From positions 62,001 through 126,000 of the forward strand of contig NZ_JAQGLB010000009.1 of the NCBI RefSeq assembly GCF_027853965.1: a stretch of 64,000 nucleotides of DNA, in the 5' to 3' direction. The position numbers and the translations under genes were made by a program. Positions 55,174 through 64,000 of the stretch are shown in pieces (position 1 is the first letter of the stretch; the number at the start of each line of letters is the position of its first letter). The notes under the pieces are model-generated. The model had not been told where the DNA came from, did no database searches, and was given only the letters and a program-made list of their open reading frames with translations. The DNA is from Saccharopolyspora indica. Lineage in GTDB: Bacteria > Actinomycetota > Actinomycetes > Mycobacteriales > Pseudonocardiaceae.

Positions 55174-56532
55174 GTGAAGAGCACCGTCGAGCACCTGAGC
55201 CCGACGCGCGTCCGGATCAACGTCGAGGTGCCGTTCGACGAGCTCAAGCCGAACTTCGACCGCGCGTACAAGGCACTGGCCCAGCAGGTTCGCATCCCCG
55301 GCTTCCGGCCGGGCAAGGTTCCGGCGCGGGTGCTGGAGAGCCGCATCGGTCGGGGCCCCGTGCTCGACGAGGTCGTCAACGAGGCGGTTCCGGCCAAGTA
55401 CCTGGAAGCGGTCAACAGCAGCGAGGTGCGCACCCTCGGTCGCCCGGACATCGAGGTGACCAAGATCGAGGACGGCGCCGAGATCGCGTTCACCGCCGAG
55501 GTCGACGTCCGCCCGGAGATCACCGTGCCCGCCTTCGGCGAGCTGTCGGTGAGCGTGGACGACGTCGAGGTCACCGAGGACGAGGTGACCGAGCAGCTGG
55601 ACTCGCTGCGCGCCCGCTTCGGCACCCTCGCCGGGGTGGACCGGGCCGCGCAGGACGGCGACTTCGTCAGCATCGACCTGTCGGCCACCGTCGACGGCGA
55701 AGAGGTCGAGGACGCCCAGACCAGCGGTCTGTCCTACGAGATCGGCTCCGGCCAGCTGATCGAGGGCATCGACGAAGCGCTGATCGGCGCGAGCGAGGGC
55801 GACACCAAGACCTTCACCACCAACCTGGTGGCCGGTGAGCACGCCGGCAAGGACGCCGAGGTGACGGTCAAGCTGAACTCCGTCAAGGAGCGCCAGCTGC
55901 CCGAGGCCGACGACGAGTTCGCGCAGCTGGCCAGCGAGTTCGACACCGTCGACGAGCTGATCGCCGACCTGCGCGAGCGGCTGGGCAAGGTCAAGAAGAT
56001 GCAGCAGGGCATGCAGGCCCGGGACAAGGTCCTGGACGCGCTGCTGGAGACCGTCGAGGTCCCGCTGCCGGAGAAGGTCGTCGAGTCCGAGGTCGAGGTG
56101 CGCCAGCACGACGCGGTGCACCCGTTCGACCACGACGAGAAGCGCTTCGAAGAGTGGCTTGAGCAGCAGGAGAAGACCCGCGAGCAGTTCGACGCGGAGA
56201 CCCGCGAGGAGGCGGAGAAGGCGGTCCGGACCCAGCTGGTCCTGGACACCATCGCCGACGCCGAGGACGTCTCGGTCTCCGACGACGAGCTCACCCAGCG
56301 GATCATCTACCAGGCGCAGCGCTTCGGCGTGAGCCCGGACCAGTTCGTCCAGCAGGCCCAGCAGTCGGGCCAGCTCGGCGCGCTGTACGCCGACGTCCGC
56401 CGCAGCAAGGCGCTGTTCTCGGTGGTCCGCCAGGCGACGGTCACCGACGCCGCGGGCAACGAGCTGGACCTGGACGAGCTGTTCGGCCCGCAGCAGGGCG
56501 AGGAGGAGGCCGAGACCGCGAAGTCGGAGTGA
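55174..56532 (+). CDS. tig: Trigger factor (ribosome-associated chaperone and prolyl isomerase)
   Basis: A 452-residue trigger factor. The N-terminal ribosome-binding domain (residues about 1-115) has IPGFRPGKVPARVLESRIG with the GFRxGKxP signature; the FKBP-like isomerase domain spans about 150-240 (GDFVSIDLSATVDGEEV, GSGQLIEGIDEALIGASEGD), and the helical substrate-cradle domain follows, ending in an acidic tail (FGPQQGEEEAETAKSE). GTG start with CTAGGAGACCAC upstream. First gene of the tig-clpP1-clpP2-clpX locus. Confidence 0.97.
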   Translation: MKSTVEHLSPTRVRINVEVPFDELKPNFDRAYKALAQQVRIPGFRPGKVPARVLESRIGRGPVLDEVVNEAVPAKYLEAVNSSEVRTLGRPDIEVTKIEDGAEIAFTAEVDVRPEITVPAFGELSVSVDDVEVTEDEVTEQLDSLRARFGTLAGVDRAAQDGDFVSIDLSATVDGEEVEDAQTSGLSYEIGSGQLIEGIDEALIGASEGDTKTFTTNLVAGEHAGKDAEVTVKLNSVKERQLPEADDEFAQLASEFDTVDELIADLRERLGKVKKMQQGMQARDKVLDALLETVEVPLPEKVVESEVEVRQHDAVHPFDHDEKRFEEWLEQQEKTREQFDAETREEAEKAVRTQLVLDTIADAEDVSVSDDELTQRIIYQAQRFGVSPDQFVQQAQQSGQLGALYADVRRSKALFSVVRQATVTDAAGNELDLDELFGPQQGEEEAETAKSE

Positions 56533-56567
56533 TCCGGGCTCGCGCTCGACAACTCGATAAACATGCT

Positions 56568-56618
56568 CTAAGCGAAAGTGGGCGGTACTGGGAAGCTGGT
56601 GCCGCCCACTTTCGTTAG
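56568..56618 (+). terminator. Hairpin between tig and clpP1
   Basis: CGAAAGTGGGCGG (56573-56585) pairs perfectly with CCGCCCACTTTCG (56602-56614), and CTAA/TTAG extends the stem past one bulged G. The loop has 16 bases. It lies 36 bases after the tig stop and likely separates tig from clpP1 transcription, or attenuates it. Confidence 0.7.
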
Positions 56619-56769
56619 GGTCGGTTGTAGCGGATCACCCGAGAGGGAAGCAGGGCCGTCGAAGTCGCCCGCGGACCCGCTCGGTCCACTTTGGAAGCGG
56701 ATCGGGAGCGGCGCGAGTGACCGGAGTGGCCCACGTGAAAGAGCCCAATGTGGGAGAAGGCAGGGAGAC

Positions 56770-57393
56770 GTGACGCAGCACCTGACTCCGGCGTCCGACG
56801 CGCAGGCGCCGTCCATGCGGACGGGTACCAACGGACTCTCGCTCAACGACTCGGTTTACGAGCGGCTGCTGCGGGAGCGCATCATCGTCCTCGGCTCCCA
56901 GGTCGAGGATTCGATCGCGAACCAGATCTGCTCGCAGCTGCTGCTGCTGGCGGCCGAGGACCCGGACCGCGACATCTCGCTCTACATCAACTCGCCGGGC
57001 GGCTCGGTGACGGCGGGCATGGCGATCTACGACGCCATGCAGCTGATCAAGCCGGACGTGGCCACCGTGGCGATGGGCATGGCCGCCTCGATGGGGCAGT
57101 TCCTGCTGTCCGCGGGCGCCAAGGGCAAGCGGTTCGCGCTGCCGCACGCGCGGATCATGATGCACCAGCCGTCGGCGGGTCTCGGAGGCACGGCGTCCGA
57201 CATCAAGATCCAGGCCGACATGTTCATCCGGCACAAGCGGGAGATGGCCGAGCTGATCGCCGAGCAGACCGGCCAGACGGTGGACAAGATCACCGCGGAC
57301 TCGGACCGGGACCGCTGGTTCAGCGCGGAGGAGGCCCGCGAGTACGGGTTCGTGGATCACGTGGCCAGCGCCGCGAACCTGCCGCGCAGCTGA
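56770..57393 (+). CDS. clpP1: ATP-dependent Clp protease proteolytic subunit ClpP1
   Basis: A 207-residue ClpP serine protease. The catalytic triad is visible as Ser107 (MAASMGQF), His132 (IMMHQPSAG) and Asp177 (ITADSDRD). [18 protein letters not shown] and the Gly-rich oligomer contact are intact. The GTG at 56770 has AGGGAG four bases upstream; the first 20 or so residues would be a propeptide. In actinobacteria ClpP1 and ClpP2 form a mixed tetradecamer driven by ClpX or ClpC1. Confidence 0.96.
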   Translation: MTQHLTPASDAQAPSMRTGTNGLSLNDSVYERLLRERIIVLGSQVEDSIANQICSQLLLLAAEDPDRDISLYINSPGGSVTAGMAIYDAMQLIKPDVATVAMGMAASMGQFLLSAGAKGKRFALPHARIMMHQPSAGLGGTASDIKIQADMFIRHKREMAELIAEQTGQTVDKITADSDRDRWFSAEEAREYGFVDHVASAANLPRS

Positions 57394-57433
57394 TCATCTC
57401 GTCCCAGACCTAGCAACTGAGGAGTCACCCGCC

Positions 57434-58066
57434 GTGAACCCTTACCAGTCTCTGCAGTCCCGGTACGTGCTGCCCTCGTTCGTCGAGCGCACCGCGTACG
57501 GGGTCAAGGAGTCCAACCCGTACAACAAGCTGTTCGAGGAGCGCATCGTGTTCCTCGGCGTCCAGGTCGACGACGCCTCCGCCAACGACGTGATGGCGCA
57601 GCTGCTCTTCCTGGAGTCCGACGACCCGGACCGCGAGATCCAGATGTACATCAACTCCCCCGGTGGCTCGTTCACCGCGATGATGGCCATCTACGACACG
57701 ATCCAGTACGTCCGCCCGGACGTGCGCACCATCTGCCTCGGACAGGCGGCGTCGGCGGCGGCGGTGCTGCTGGCCGCGGGCACCAAGGGCAAGCGCCAGG
57801 CGCTGCCGAACTCGCGGGTGCTGATCCACCAGCCGTCGGTGGAGGGCATCTACGGCCAGGTGTCGGACCTGGAGATCCAGGCCGCCGAGGTCCAGCGGAT
57901 GCGCGACCTGATGGAGTCGACGCTGGCCAAGCACACCAGCCGCTCGCAGGAGCAGGTCCGCCAGGACGTCGACCGCGACAAGATCCTGACCGCGGAGCAG
58001 TCCGTGGAGTACGGGATCATCGACGAGGTCGTGCCCTACCGCAAGCTCTCCGAGCAGAAGGCCTGA
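57434..58066 (+). CDS. clpP2: ATP-dependent Clp protease proteolytic subunit ClpP2
   Basis: A 210-residue ClpP with triad Ser107 ([10 protein letters not shown]), His132 ([10 protein letters not shown]) and Asp178 (RQDVDRDKI). The N-terminal [20 protein letters not shown] is typical of actinobacterial ClpP2, which supplies the face that docks the ATPase. It starts 40 bases after clpP1 with GGAGTCACC upstream and is co-transcribed with it. Confidence 0.96.
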   Translation: MNPYQSLQSRYVLPSFVERTAYGVKESNPYNKLFEERIVFLGVQVDDASANDVMAQLLFLESDDPDREIQMYINSPGGSFTAMMAIYDTIQYVRPDVRTICLGQAASAAAVLLAAGTKGKRQALPNSRVLIHQPSVEGIYGQVSDLEIQAAEVQRMRDLMESTLAKHTSRSQEQVRQDVDRDKILTAEQSVEYGIIDEVVPYRKLSEQKA

Positions 58067-58107
58067 CCTCGCGCTTCTCGCGCGGTGGTGCCGATGGCGG
58101 AACCTCA

Positions 58108-58170
58108 GCGGCCGCCTGGCCGCGGGATCCCGTTCTCACCGCGAACGGGCTGTCCCGGCCAGGCGGCCGC
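58108..58170. terminator. Very strong hairpin between clpP2 and clpX
   Basis: GCGGCCGCCTGGCC (58108-58121) pairs with GGCCAGGCGGCCGC (58157-58170); inside it GGGA and CCCGTTC pair with GAACGGG and TCCC around TCACCGC, with short bulges. It lies 42 bases after clpP2 and probably ends the clpP1P2 transcript. Confidence 0.75.
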
Positions 58171-58474
58171 CCGAGGATCCGCGGCGGTTCGATTGGTGAG
58201 TCACCTCTCGTTCTCGCAGGCGGCAACGCGATCGGCTCTCGGCGAAAGCAGCTGCTGCGAGCTGCGGGAACGCGTAACCTCCCGGCCATGTGGTCGGGGC
58301 GGCGCGCCCGGGTGCGGGGTCACGACACGCCGAGCGCGCTGCTGGTCACATCACGCTCGGCCATGGCGGACACTGTGAGTCTCCCCGAACTCGGGGAACG
58401 CCAGGTACCGTCGAAGGCACATACGGTCAGGCGCGCTACCGGACGGCGCGCCGGAGGGGACGGGGTCAGCGGTC
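58171..58474 (+). other. Leader and promoter region of clpX
   Basis: No gene is seen in these 304 bases. Two small signals stand out: the inverted repeat TCCCCGA-AC-TCGGGGA at 58382-58397 and the -10-like TACGGT at 58424-58429, about 45 bases before the clpX start. Together they fit a separate, regulated clpX promoter. No ClgR or HspR site could be recognised with certainty. Confidence 0.4.
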
Positions 58475-59752
58475 ATGGCACGTATCGGTGACGGCGGCGA
58501 CCTGCTGAAGTGCTCCTTCTGCGGGAAGAGCCAGAAGCAGGTGAAGAAACTCATCGCCGGCCCCGGCGTGTACATCTGCGATGAGTGCATCGATCTCTGC
58601 AACGAGATCATCGAGGAGGAGCTGGCCGAGGCCGGCGAGGTCAAGCTCGACGAGCTGCCCAAGCCCGCGGAGATCCACGAGTTCCTCGACCAGTACGTCA
58701 TCGGGCAGGACCCGGCGAAGCGGAACCTGTCGGTCGCGGTCTACAACCACTACAAGCGCATCCAGGCCGGAGAGCGCCAGAGCCGTGGTGAAGAGGCCGT
58801 CGAGCTGGCCAAGTCCAACATCCTGATGCTCGGCCCGACGGGCTGCGGCAAGACCTACCTCGCGCAGACGCTGGCGAAGATGCTGAACGTGCCGTTCGCG
58901 ATCGCCGACGCCACCGCGCTGACCGAGGCCGGGTACGTGGGCGAGGACGTCGAGAACATCCTGCTCAAGCTGATCCAGGCGGCCGACTACGACGTCAAGC
59001 GCGCCGAGACCGGCATCATCTACATCGACGAGGTCGACAAGATCGCCCGCAAGAGCGAGAACCCGTCGATCACCCGCGACGTCTCCGGCGAGGGCGTGCA
59101 GCAGGCGCTGCTGAAGATCCTGGAGGGCACCACGGCCAGCGTGCCCCCGCAGGGCGGCCGCAAGCACCCGCACCAGGAGTTCATCCAGATCGACACCACG
59201 AACGTGCTGTTCATCGTGGCGGGCGCGTTCGCCGGGCTGGAGAAGATCGTCGAGGAGCGGGTCGGCAAGCACAGCGTCGGCTTCGGTGCGGAGCTGCGCT
59301 CCAAGGCGCAGATCGACACCGCCGACCACTTCGCCGACGTGATGCCCGAGGACCTGATCAAGTACGGGCTGATCCCGGAGTTCATCGGCCGGCTGCCCAC
59401 GGTGGCCAGCGTGACGAACCTGGACAAGCCCTCGCTGGTGCAGATCCTCACCGAGCCGCGCAACGCCCTGGTGAAGCAGTACAAGCGCTTGTTCGAGATG
59501 GACAACGTGGAGCTGGAGTTCACCAAGACCGCGCTGGAGGCGATCGCCGACCAGGCGATCCTGCGCGGCACGGGCGCCCGCGGTCTGCGCGCGATCCTCG
59601 AAGAGGTCCTGCTGCCGGTGATGTACGACATCCCGAGCCGGTCGGACGTCGCGAAGGTCGTGATCACCGAGCAGACCGTCCGGGAGAACGTGAATCCGAC
59701 GATCGTGGCGCGCCAGGCGACGCGCCGCGAACGCCGCGAGAAGTCCGCGTGA
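58475..59752 (+). CDS. clpX: ATP-dependent Clp protease ATP-binding subunit ClpX
   Basis: A 425-residue AAA+ unfoldase. The N-terminal zinc-binding domain is [15 protein letters not shown] with ICDECIDLC; Walker A is [12 protein letters not shown] (near residue 120), Walker [14 protein letters not shown] (near residue 180), and the sensor II region is [16 protein letters not shown]. The pore loop GYVGEDVE is intact. It unfolds tagged proteins and feeds them to ClpP1P2. ATG at 58475 follows GGGGACGGGG. Confidence 0.97.
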   Translation: MARIGDGGDLLKCSFCGKSQKQVKKLIAGPGVYICDECIDLCNEIIEEELAEAGEVKLDELPKPAEIHEFLDQYVIGQDPAKRNLSVAVYNHYKRIQAGERQSRGEEAVELAKSNILMLGPTGCGKTYLAQTLAKMLNVPFAIADATALTEAGYVGEDVENILLKLIQAADYDVKRAETGIIYIDEVDKIARKSENPSITRDVSGEGVQQALLKILEGTTASVPPQGGRKHPHQEFIQIDTTNVLFIVAGAFAGLEKIVEERVGKHSVGFGAELRSKAQIDTADHFADVMPEDLIKYGLIPEFIGRLPTVASVTNLDKPSLVQILTEPRNALVKQYKRLFEMDNVELEFTKTALEAIADQAILRGTGARGLRAILEEVLLPVMYDIPSRSDVAKVVITEQTVRENVNPTIVARQATRRERREKSA

Positions 59753-59827
59753 TGCGCCCGTTCCGCTGAACTGATGCGGAACTGGCTTCAGCACCAGCGG
59801 TTTTCGAGTTCGGCGAGCTGAAACATC

Positions 59828-59860
59828 CCGGCCCGCGATGCCTCTCGCATCGCGGGCCGG
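59828..59860. terminator. Perfect 14-base-pair hairpin after clpX
   Basis: CCGGCCCGCGATGC pairs exactly with GCATCGCGGGCCGG around CTCTC. It lies 76 bases after the clpX stop and is likely its terminator, without a T-run. Confidence 0.8.
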
Positions 59861-59954
59861 TTCACTCTTGAGGCCCGGCCGCGCACGCTGCGAACCCGGC
59901 CCGGTTAGATGATCCTGGGTACTGACCAGATCATCTTCCCGGGGAGCGCCTGCC

Positions 59955-60593
59955 ATGAGCGAGATGCACGTCCTGCTGGTTCACGGGATGACCGGTTCCG
60001 GACCCTGGCACTGGCAGCAGTGGCTCGCCGGTCAGCTCCGCGAACAGGGCGTCGAGGTGGACCTGCCGTCGCTGCCCGCCCCGGACCGGCCGGTGCTGGC
60101 GGACTGGCTGCCGGTGCTGCGCGAGCGGCTGGCCGCGGTGCCGAAGGAGGCCGAGCTCGTGGTGGCCGCCCACTCCTGCGGGGTGGCGCTGTGGCTGCAC
60201 CACGCGGCGACCGTCGGGGGCGGCGACAGGCGTGCGGACCGGGTGCTGCTGGTGGCCCCGCCACCGCCGGACTGGCAGCACCCGGACGCCCGGGACATCA
60301 CCTCGTACCCGACGGACGCGGCGGCGCTGCGCCGCGCGGCGGGCATCACGCGGCTCGTGGTCGGCACCGGCGATCCGTACCTGTCGATGTACCGGGCGCA
60401 CGCCCTGGCCGAATCGCTCCAGGTCGAGATGGACGTGATCCTCGACGGCGAGCACCTGAACACCGACGCGGGCTACGGCCCGTGGCCCGCGGTGCTGAGC
60501 TGGGCCCTCTACGGCACGGTGCCGCTCAACGACCGCTTCGACGCCGATCCCTACACCGCCGGGCAGTCCCAGGCCCGCCTCCGGCTGGCGTGA
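59955..60593 (+). CDS. RBBP9/YdeN-type alpha/beta hydrolase
   Basis: A 212-residue serine hydrolase: HVLLVHGMTGSGPWHWQQWL (oxyanion strand), PSLPAPDRPVLADWLPVL, the nucleophile elbow VAAHSCGVALWL, an Asp in VVGTGDPYLSM and the His in LDGEHLNTDAGYG. It is of the small RBBP9/YdeN type without a lid domain. Substrate unknown. The ATG at 59955 follows GGGGAGCGCC. It is convergent with the esterase gene, with four bases between the stops. Confidence 0.85.
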   Translation: MSEMHVLLVHGMTGSGPWHWQQWLAGQLREQGVEVDLPSLPAPDRPVLADWLPVLRERLAAVPKEAELVVAAHSCGVALWLHHAATVGGGDRRADRVLLVAPPPPDWQHPDARDITSYPTDAAALRRAAGITRLVVGTGDPYLSMYRAHALAESLQVEMDVILDGEHLNTDAGYGPWPAVLSWALYGTVPLNDRFDADPYTAGQSQARLRLA

Positions 60594-60597
60594 GCGC

Positions 60598-61476
60598 TCA
60601 CCTGGTCGCCGCGGGCAGCTCGCCACCGATGAAGTTCACCAGTTCGGGCAGCGCCTTGCGGTAGTAGCGGCTGTTGTGGCCGCCGGAGGTCGTGGACGCG
60701 TAATCGGGTTCGGCCATGCGGATGAACCGGCGGGTGCCCTCGATGAAGCGGTCCTCGGTGCCGCACCACACGCCCAGCGGCAGGTTGCCGAGCGAACCGA
60801 TGTGGCGCAGCGGGTCGATCTCCGCCCACTCCGCCTCGGTGGCGAAGGCCTTGCGCTTGCGCATCTCCGGCCAGCTGGTGATCAGCGCCGGGGACACCAC
60901 CGCCGCCGCGGACAGCGGGTGCCCCATCTCACGCCTGCGCCGCGCGTAGAGCAGCGCGCCGAACCCGCCCATCGAGATGCCCGATGCGGCGAAGGGCCGG
61001 TGCTCCGGGCCGCCGAGGTTGCGCTCGGCCAGCCAGCGCGGCACCTCGCCGAGCAGCATCCACAGCGGATCGTCGTTCGGGCGCCGGTGCCAGTAGTTGT
61101 TCCCGCCGCCGTCCACGGCCAGGAACGCGAACGGCGGGATGCGGCCCGACGACACCGATTCCGTCAGCCAGTCCGGCAGCCCGCCCACCGACTTGCGCGC
61201 GTCGCCGAACCTGCCGTGCAGCATCAAGCAGACCGGGAGGCCTTGGCGCGGAACGCCTTTCGGGAACATCAGCACGAAGTTGATGAAGCAGTTGCGGGCG
61301 TGCGAGTAGAGCCGTTCCACGGACACGTTCGACTGGTTCGCCAGCGGCACCGGGGTGCCGGACGGCGCCGACCCGAGCCGGCCGCCCAGCCCCAGCCCGA
61401 GAGCGGCGGCGCCGGTGATGCCGGCGGCGAGGACGCTGCGGCGCGGCAGCAGGTGACGACCCTGCGAATCGCGCAT
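60598..61476 (-). CDS. Secreted (Tat) esterase, alpha/beta hydrolase of the Ag85/esterase D type
   Basis: A 292-residue protein with an N-terminal Tat-like signal (LPRRSVLAAGITGAAALGLG), so it is predicted to be exported folded. The hydrolase core has LPVCLMLHGRFGDARK, nucleophile elbow ASGISMGGFGALLY, an Asp in WCGTEDRFIEGT and a His in SGGHNSRYYRKALP. Similar to putative esterases and antigen 85-like acyltransferases. ATG at 61476 has GGAGG six bases upstream. Confidence 0.87.
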   Translation of the reverse strand: MRDSQGRHLLPRRSVLAAGITGAAALGLGLGGRLGSAPSGTPVPLANQSNVSVERLYSHARNCFINFVLMFPKGVPRQGLPVCLMLHGRFGDARKSVGGLPDWLTESVSSGRIPPFAFLAVDGGGNNYWHRRPNDDPLWMLLGEVPRWLAERNLGGPEHRPFAASGISMGGFGALLYARRRREMGHPLSAAAVVSPALITSWPEMRKRKAFATEAEWAEIDPLRHIGSLGNLPLGVWCGTEDRFIEGTRRFIRMAEPDYASTTSGGHNSRYYRKALPELVNFIGGELPAATR

Positions 61477-61538
61477 GCACTTCCTCCCCCGTGGCATCTC
61501 CTGCCCTCCATCGTGCCAACGCGGCGCCGGATTTGCCG

Positions 61539-62378
61539 CTAACCCGCGATGTTCTTGGTCACGATGCGCTCGGCGCCGGTGTAGACGTTCATGGACCGCC
61601 CGCGCAGGAACCCGACCAGCGTGATGCCCTGCTCCGCGGCGAGGTCGACCGCCAGCGAGGACGGCGCGGAGACCGCGGCGAGCATCGGCACGCCCGCCAT
61701 CGCGGCCTTCTGCACCAGTTCGAACGACGCCCGCCCGGACACCATCAGCACGCACCCGGCCAGCGGCACGCGCTGCGCCAGCAAGGCCCAGCCGAGCACC
61801 TTGTCGACGGCGTTGTGCCGCCCCACGTCCTCCCGCACCACCAGCAGCTCGCCGTCGCCGCTGAACAGCCCGGCCGCGTGCAGGCCGCCGGTCGTGTCGA
61901 AGACGCGCTGGGCGGCGCGCAACCGGTCGGGGATGCCGATGAGGGTCTCCGCGGTGACGGTGAGCGGATCGGCGGCGGGGGAGTGGCGGGTGGTCAGCCG
62001 GACGGAGTCCAGCGCGGCCTTGCCGCACACACCGCACGAGGAGGTGGTGTAGAAGTTCCGGGCCACCGAGGCGTCGGGCGGCTGCACGCCGGGGGCCAGC
62101 ACGACGTCGAGCACGTTGTAGGTGTTGCGCCCGTCCGGGCCCGGGCTGTCGCAGTAGCGCGCCGTCGACAGCTGCTCGCGGTCGTGGATGACGCCCTCGG
62201 TCAGCAGGAACCCGTGGGCGAGTTCGACGTCGTGCCCGGGTGTTCGCATGGTCACCGACAGCGGCCTGCCGTCGACGCGGATCTCCATCGGCTCCTCGGC
62301 CGCGAGCACGTCCGGCCTGCTCCTGGTCCCGTCGGCGGCGATCCTCAGCACCGGTCGTCGTACCGTGACGCGTCCCAT
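61539..62378 (-). CDS. fdhD: Formate dehydrogenase accessory sulfurtransferase FdhD
   Basis: A 279-residue FdhD. The sulfur-carrying cysteines lie in [16 protein letters not shown] (Cys115, Cys118); [31 protein letters not shown] and [20 protein letters not shown] are the family blocks. It passes sulfur from a cysteine desulfurase to the molybdenum cofactor of formate dehydrogenase. The target enzyme is not in this window. ATG at 62378 is ordinary; divergent from the OFA transporter. Confidence 0.95.
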   Translation of the reverse strand: MGRVTVRRPVLRIAADGTRSRPDVLAAEEPMEIRVDGRPLSVTMRTPGHDVELAHGFLLTEGVIHDREQLSTARYCDSPGPDGRNTYNVLDVVLAPGVQPPDASVARNFYTTSSCGVCGKAALDSVRLTTRHSPAADPLTVTAETLIGIPDRLRAAQRVFDTTGGLHAAGLFSGDGELLVVREDVGRHNAVDKVLGWALLAQRVPLAGCVLMVSGRASFELVQKAAMAGVPMLAAVSAPSSLAVDLAAEQGITLVGFLRGRSMNVYTGAERIVTKNIAG

Positions 62379-62485
62379 CGGCCCCTCCTCGCGCGTTCGC
62401 TCGGCGGAAGACGACCCTCGATCGGCCGCCCGCGCACAAGTATGCTCAGCGCGCCTTGATCGACAGCACTTGGCCGGGAGGCCTG

Positions 62486-63814
62486 ATGGCCGCAGATCTG
62501 CTCTCCCCCGCCCGCATCGTCGCGCCGGAGGGCTGGAACCGCTGGCTGGTGCCGCCGGCCGCGCTGGCCGTGCACCTGGCGATCGGCCAGGTCTACGCGT
62601 GGAGCGTGTTCAAACCTCCGCTGGAGGGCGCGCTCGGCCTGAGCGGCACGCTCAGCGCGCTGCCGTTCCAGCTCGGGATCGTGATGCTCGGGCTGTCCGC
62701 GGCCCTGGGCGGGACGCTGGTGGAGCGCCGCGGACCGCGGTGGGCGATGGCCGTCGCGACCACCTGCTTCTCGCTGGGATTCCTGATCTCCGCGCTGGGC
62801 ATCGCGCTCGGCCAGTACTGGCTGGTGGTGCTCGGCTACGGCTTCGTCGGCGGCATCGGGCTCGGCATCGGCTACATCTCACCGGTGTCGACGCTGATCA
62901 AGTGGTTCCCGGACCGGCCGGGCATGGCCACCGGGATCGCCATCATGGGCTTCGGCGGTGGTGCGCTGATCGCCTCGCCGTGGTCGACGCAGATGCTGGC
63001 GTCCTTCGGCGACGACCAGTCCGGCATCGCGCTGACCTTCCTGGTGCACGGCGTGGTCTACGCGGTGTTCATGTCGCTGGGCGTGCTGCTGATCCGGACG
63101 CCGCCACCGGGCTGGAACCCGGCTCCGGCGGTGCGGCCGGTGGCCCGGCCGATGATCACCACCGCGAACGTGACGGCCCGCAACGCGGTGCGCACCCCGC
63201 AGTTCTGGCTGCTGTGGGTGGTCCTGTGCTGCAACGTCACCGCAGGCATCGGCATCCTGGAGAAGGCGGCGCCGATGATCACCGGGTTCTTCGCGACCAG
63301 CGCGACGCCGGTGGCGGCGGGCGCGGCGGCCGGGTTCGTCGCACTGCTGTCGCTGACCAACATGGCGGGCCGGTTCATCTGGTCGTCCACATCGGACCTG
63401 GTGGGGCGCAAGAACATCTACCGCGTCTACCTGGGCGGCGGGGTGCTGCTGTACCTGGGCATCCTGCTGGCGGGTTCGTCCGGGATCCCGGTGTTCGTGC
63501 TGTGCGCGATGCTCATCCTGTCCTTCTACGGTGGCGGGTTCTCGACCATCCCGGCCTACCTGAAGGACCTGTTCGGCACCGCGCAGGTGGGCGCGATCCA
63601 CGGTCGGCTGCTCACCGCGTGGTCGGCGGCCGGTGTGCTGGGGCCGCTGATCGTCAACGCGGTGGCCGACGCGCGCGAGGCGGCCGGTGCCACCGGCCCG
63701 GACCTCTACACGACCTCGCTGGTGATCATGATCGGGCTGCTGGTGGTCGGCTTCGCGGCCAACGAGCTGGTCCGCCCGGTCGACCCGAAGTTCCACGAAC
63801 CGGAGGCGCGATGA
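62486..63814 (+). CDS. OFA-family MFS transporter (oxalate/formate antiporter type)
   Basis: A 442-residue transporter with twelve helices. The N-terminal [20 protein letters not shown] is typical of the OFA family, with [15 protein letters not shown] as motif A and later [23 protein letters not shown] proteins move oxalate, formate, lactate or pyruvate; beside fdhD a formate link is attractive but unproven. The ATG at 62486 has GGGAGG five bases upstream. The stop overlaps the next start (ATGA). Confidence 0.9.
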   Translation: MAADLLSPARIVAPEGWNRWLVPPAALAVHLAIGQVYAWSVFKPPLEGALGLSGTLSALPFQLGIVMLGLSAALGGTLVERRGPRWAMAVATTCFSLGFLISALGIALGQYWLVVLGYGFVGGIGLGIGYISPVSTLIKWFPDRPGMATGIAIMGFGGGALIASPWSTQMLASFGDDQSGIALTFLVHGVVYAVFMSLGVLLIRTPPPGWNPAPAVRPVARPMITTANVTARNAVRTPQFWLLWVVLCCNVTAGIGILEKAAPMITGFFATSATPVAAGAAAGFVALLSLTNMAGRFIWSSTSDLVGRKNIYRVYLGGGVLLYLGILLAGSSGIPVFVLCAMLILSFYGGGFSTIPAYLKDLFGTAQVGAIHGRLLTAWSAAGVLGPLIVNAVADAREAAGATGPDLYTTSLVIMIGLLVVGFAANELVRPVDPKFHEPEAR

Positions 63815-63918
63815 ACCGCCGAACCGTCCTGGTGGTCTCCTGGGCGTGGGTGGGCCTGCCCTTCGCCTACGGCGTGTACGAGCTGGTCCAGAAGGTCTCG
63901 CAGCTGTTCACCGGCTGA
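63811..63918 (+). CDS. MFS transporter small subunit (35 aa)
   Basis: A 35-residue single-helix peptide, RRTVLVVSWAWVGLPFAYGV then YELVQKVSQLFTG. Tiny helices like this are found right after OFA-type transporters and are annotated as their small subunit. The ATG overlaps the transporter's stop by four bases (ATGA), so it is translationally coupled. Too short for most gene finders. Confidence 0.8.
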   Translation: MNRRTVLVVSWAWVGLPFAYGVYELVQKVSQLFTG

Positions 63919-63928
63919 TCGCAGGGCT

Positions 63929-64000
63929 TCAGCCGGGGGCGAGGCGGCGGCGGACGTGGTCGGGGAGGACGGCCGCTCTGCGGGCCAGGGTGTCGACGAA
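63929..64000 (-). CDS. C-terminal end of a gene running out of the window
   Basis: From the window edge the minus strand reads FVDTLARRAAVLPDHVRRRL then APG and a TGA stop at 63931-63929, with the codon bias of a real gene. It is convergent with the small-subunit gene, ten bases apart. Only 23 residues are visible, so no family is given. Confidence 0.45.
   Translation of the reverse strand, partial: FVDTLARRAAVLPDHVRRRLAPG

Overview
The window is high-GC DNA (about 70% by eye) with many GTG and TTG starts. It looks like a chromosomal piece from an actinobacterium of the Pseudonocardiaceae type (Saccharopolyspora-like); the genus is inference, not proven. From memory of the Mycobacterium tuberculosis H37Rv map, the backbone follows Rv2478c back to Rv2457c: ssb, ettA, NAD-glutamate dehydrogenase, hotdog thioesterase, an Rv2474c-like protein, an AglA-like GH13 protein, glbO, HNH endonuclease, ctaJ/DUF5130, pepN, an Rv2466c-like thiol protein, rpiB, a Nei-type glycosylase, an MFS pump, tig, clpP1, clpP2 and clpX. 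Lineage-specific genes are inserted between these blocks.

Layout: 0.1-3 kb holds tRNA-Arg, a lipoprotein and a CopD-CtaG fusion. 3.1-14.5 kb is the ssb-ettA-TPR-gdh-thioesterase block. 14.5-22 kb is accessory: nitroreductase, GNAT, TetR, an antibiotic-monooxygenase/MarR divergent pair, an ECF42-type sigma factor with its YCII partner, and membrane proteins. 22-34 kb holds a GH13 protein that has lost catalytic residues, GlbO, MscS, a prolyl oligopeptidase, an HNH endonuclease, an unrecognised octapeptide-repeat protein, CtaJ, DUF5130, a membrane-anchored receiver-like protein, PepN and a DsbA-fold protein lacking its second active-site cysteine. 34-45 kb is a polymorphic-toxin island: endonuclease V, then a minus-strand operon of YbaB-like, WXG100-like, a 1623-residue toxin, Imm49, YwqK, Imm49, two YezG-like proteins and SUKH, with decayed gene fragments between them. 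45-64 kb returns to housekeeping: MBL hydrolase, ComB-like, rpiB, DNA glycosylase, Eis-like, MFS pump, two tRNAs, tig-clpP1-clpP2-clpX, two hydrolases, FdhD and an OFA-type transporter with its tiny partner.

Four signals stand out. (1) At 27830-28426 a protein consists of 21 GVRIS motifs at 8-9 residue spacing; third-base changes vary while the peptide is held constant. (2) A dispersed 106-base intergenic element occurs in four copies, always pointing at the start of the downstream gene. (3) Short palindromes ATTTC-N4-GAAAT cluster only in intergenic DNA at 48.6-53.3 kb. (4) The toxin island carries a remnant of the nfi 3' end and a frameshifted SUKH fragment, which record gain and loss of immunity genes.
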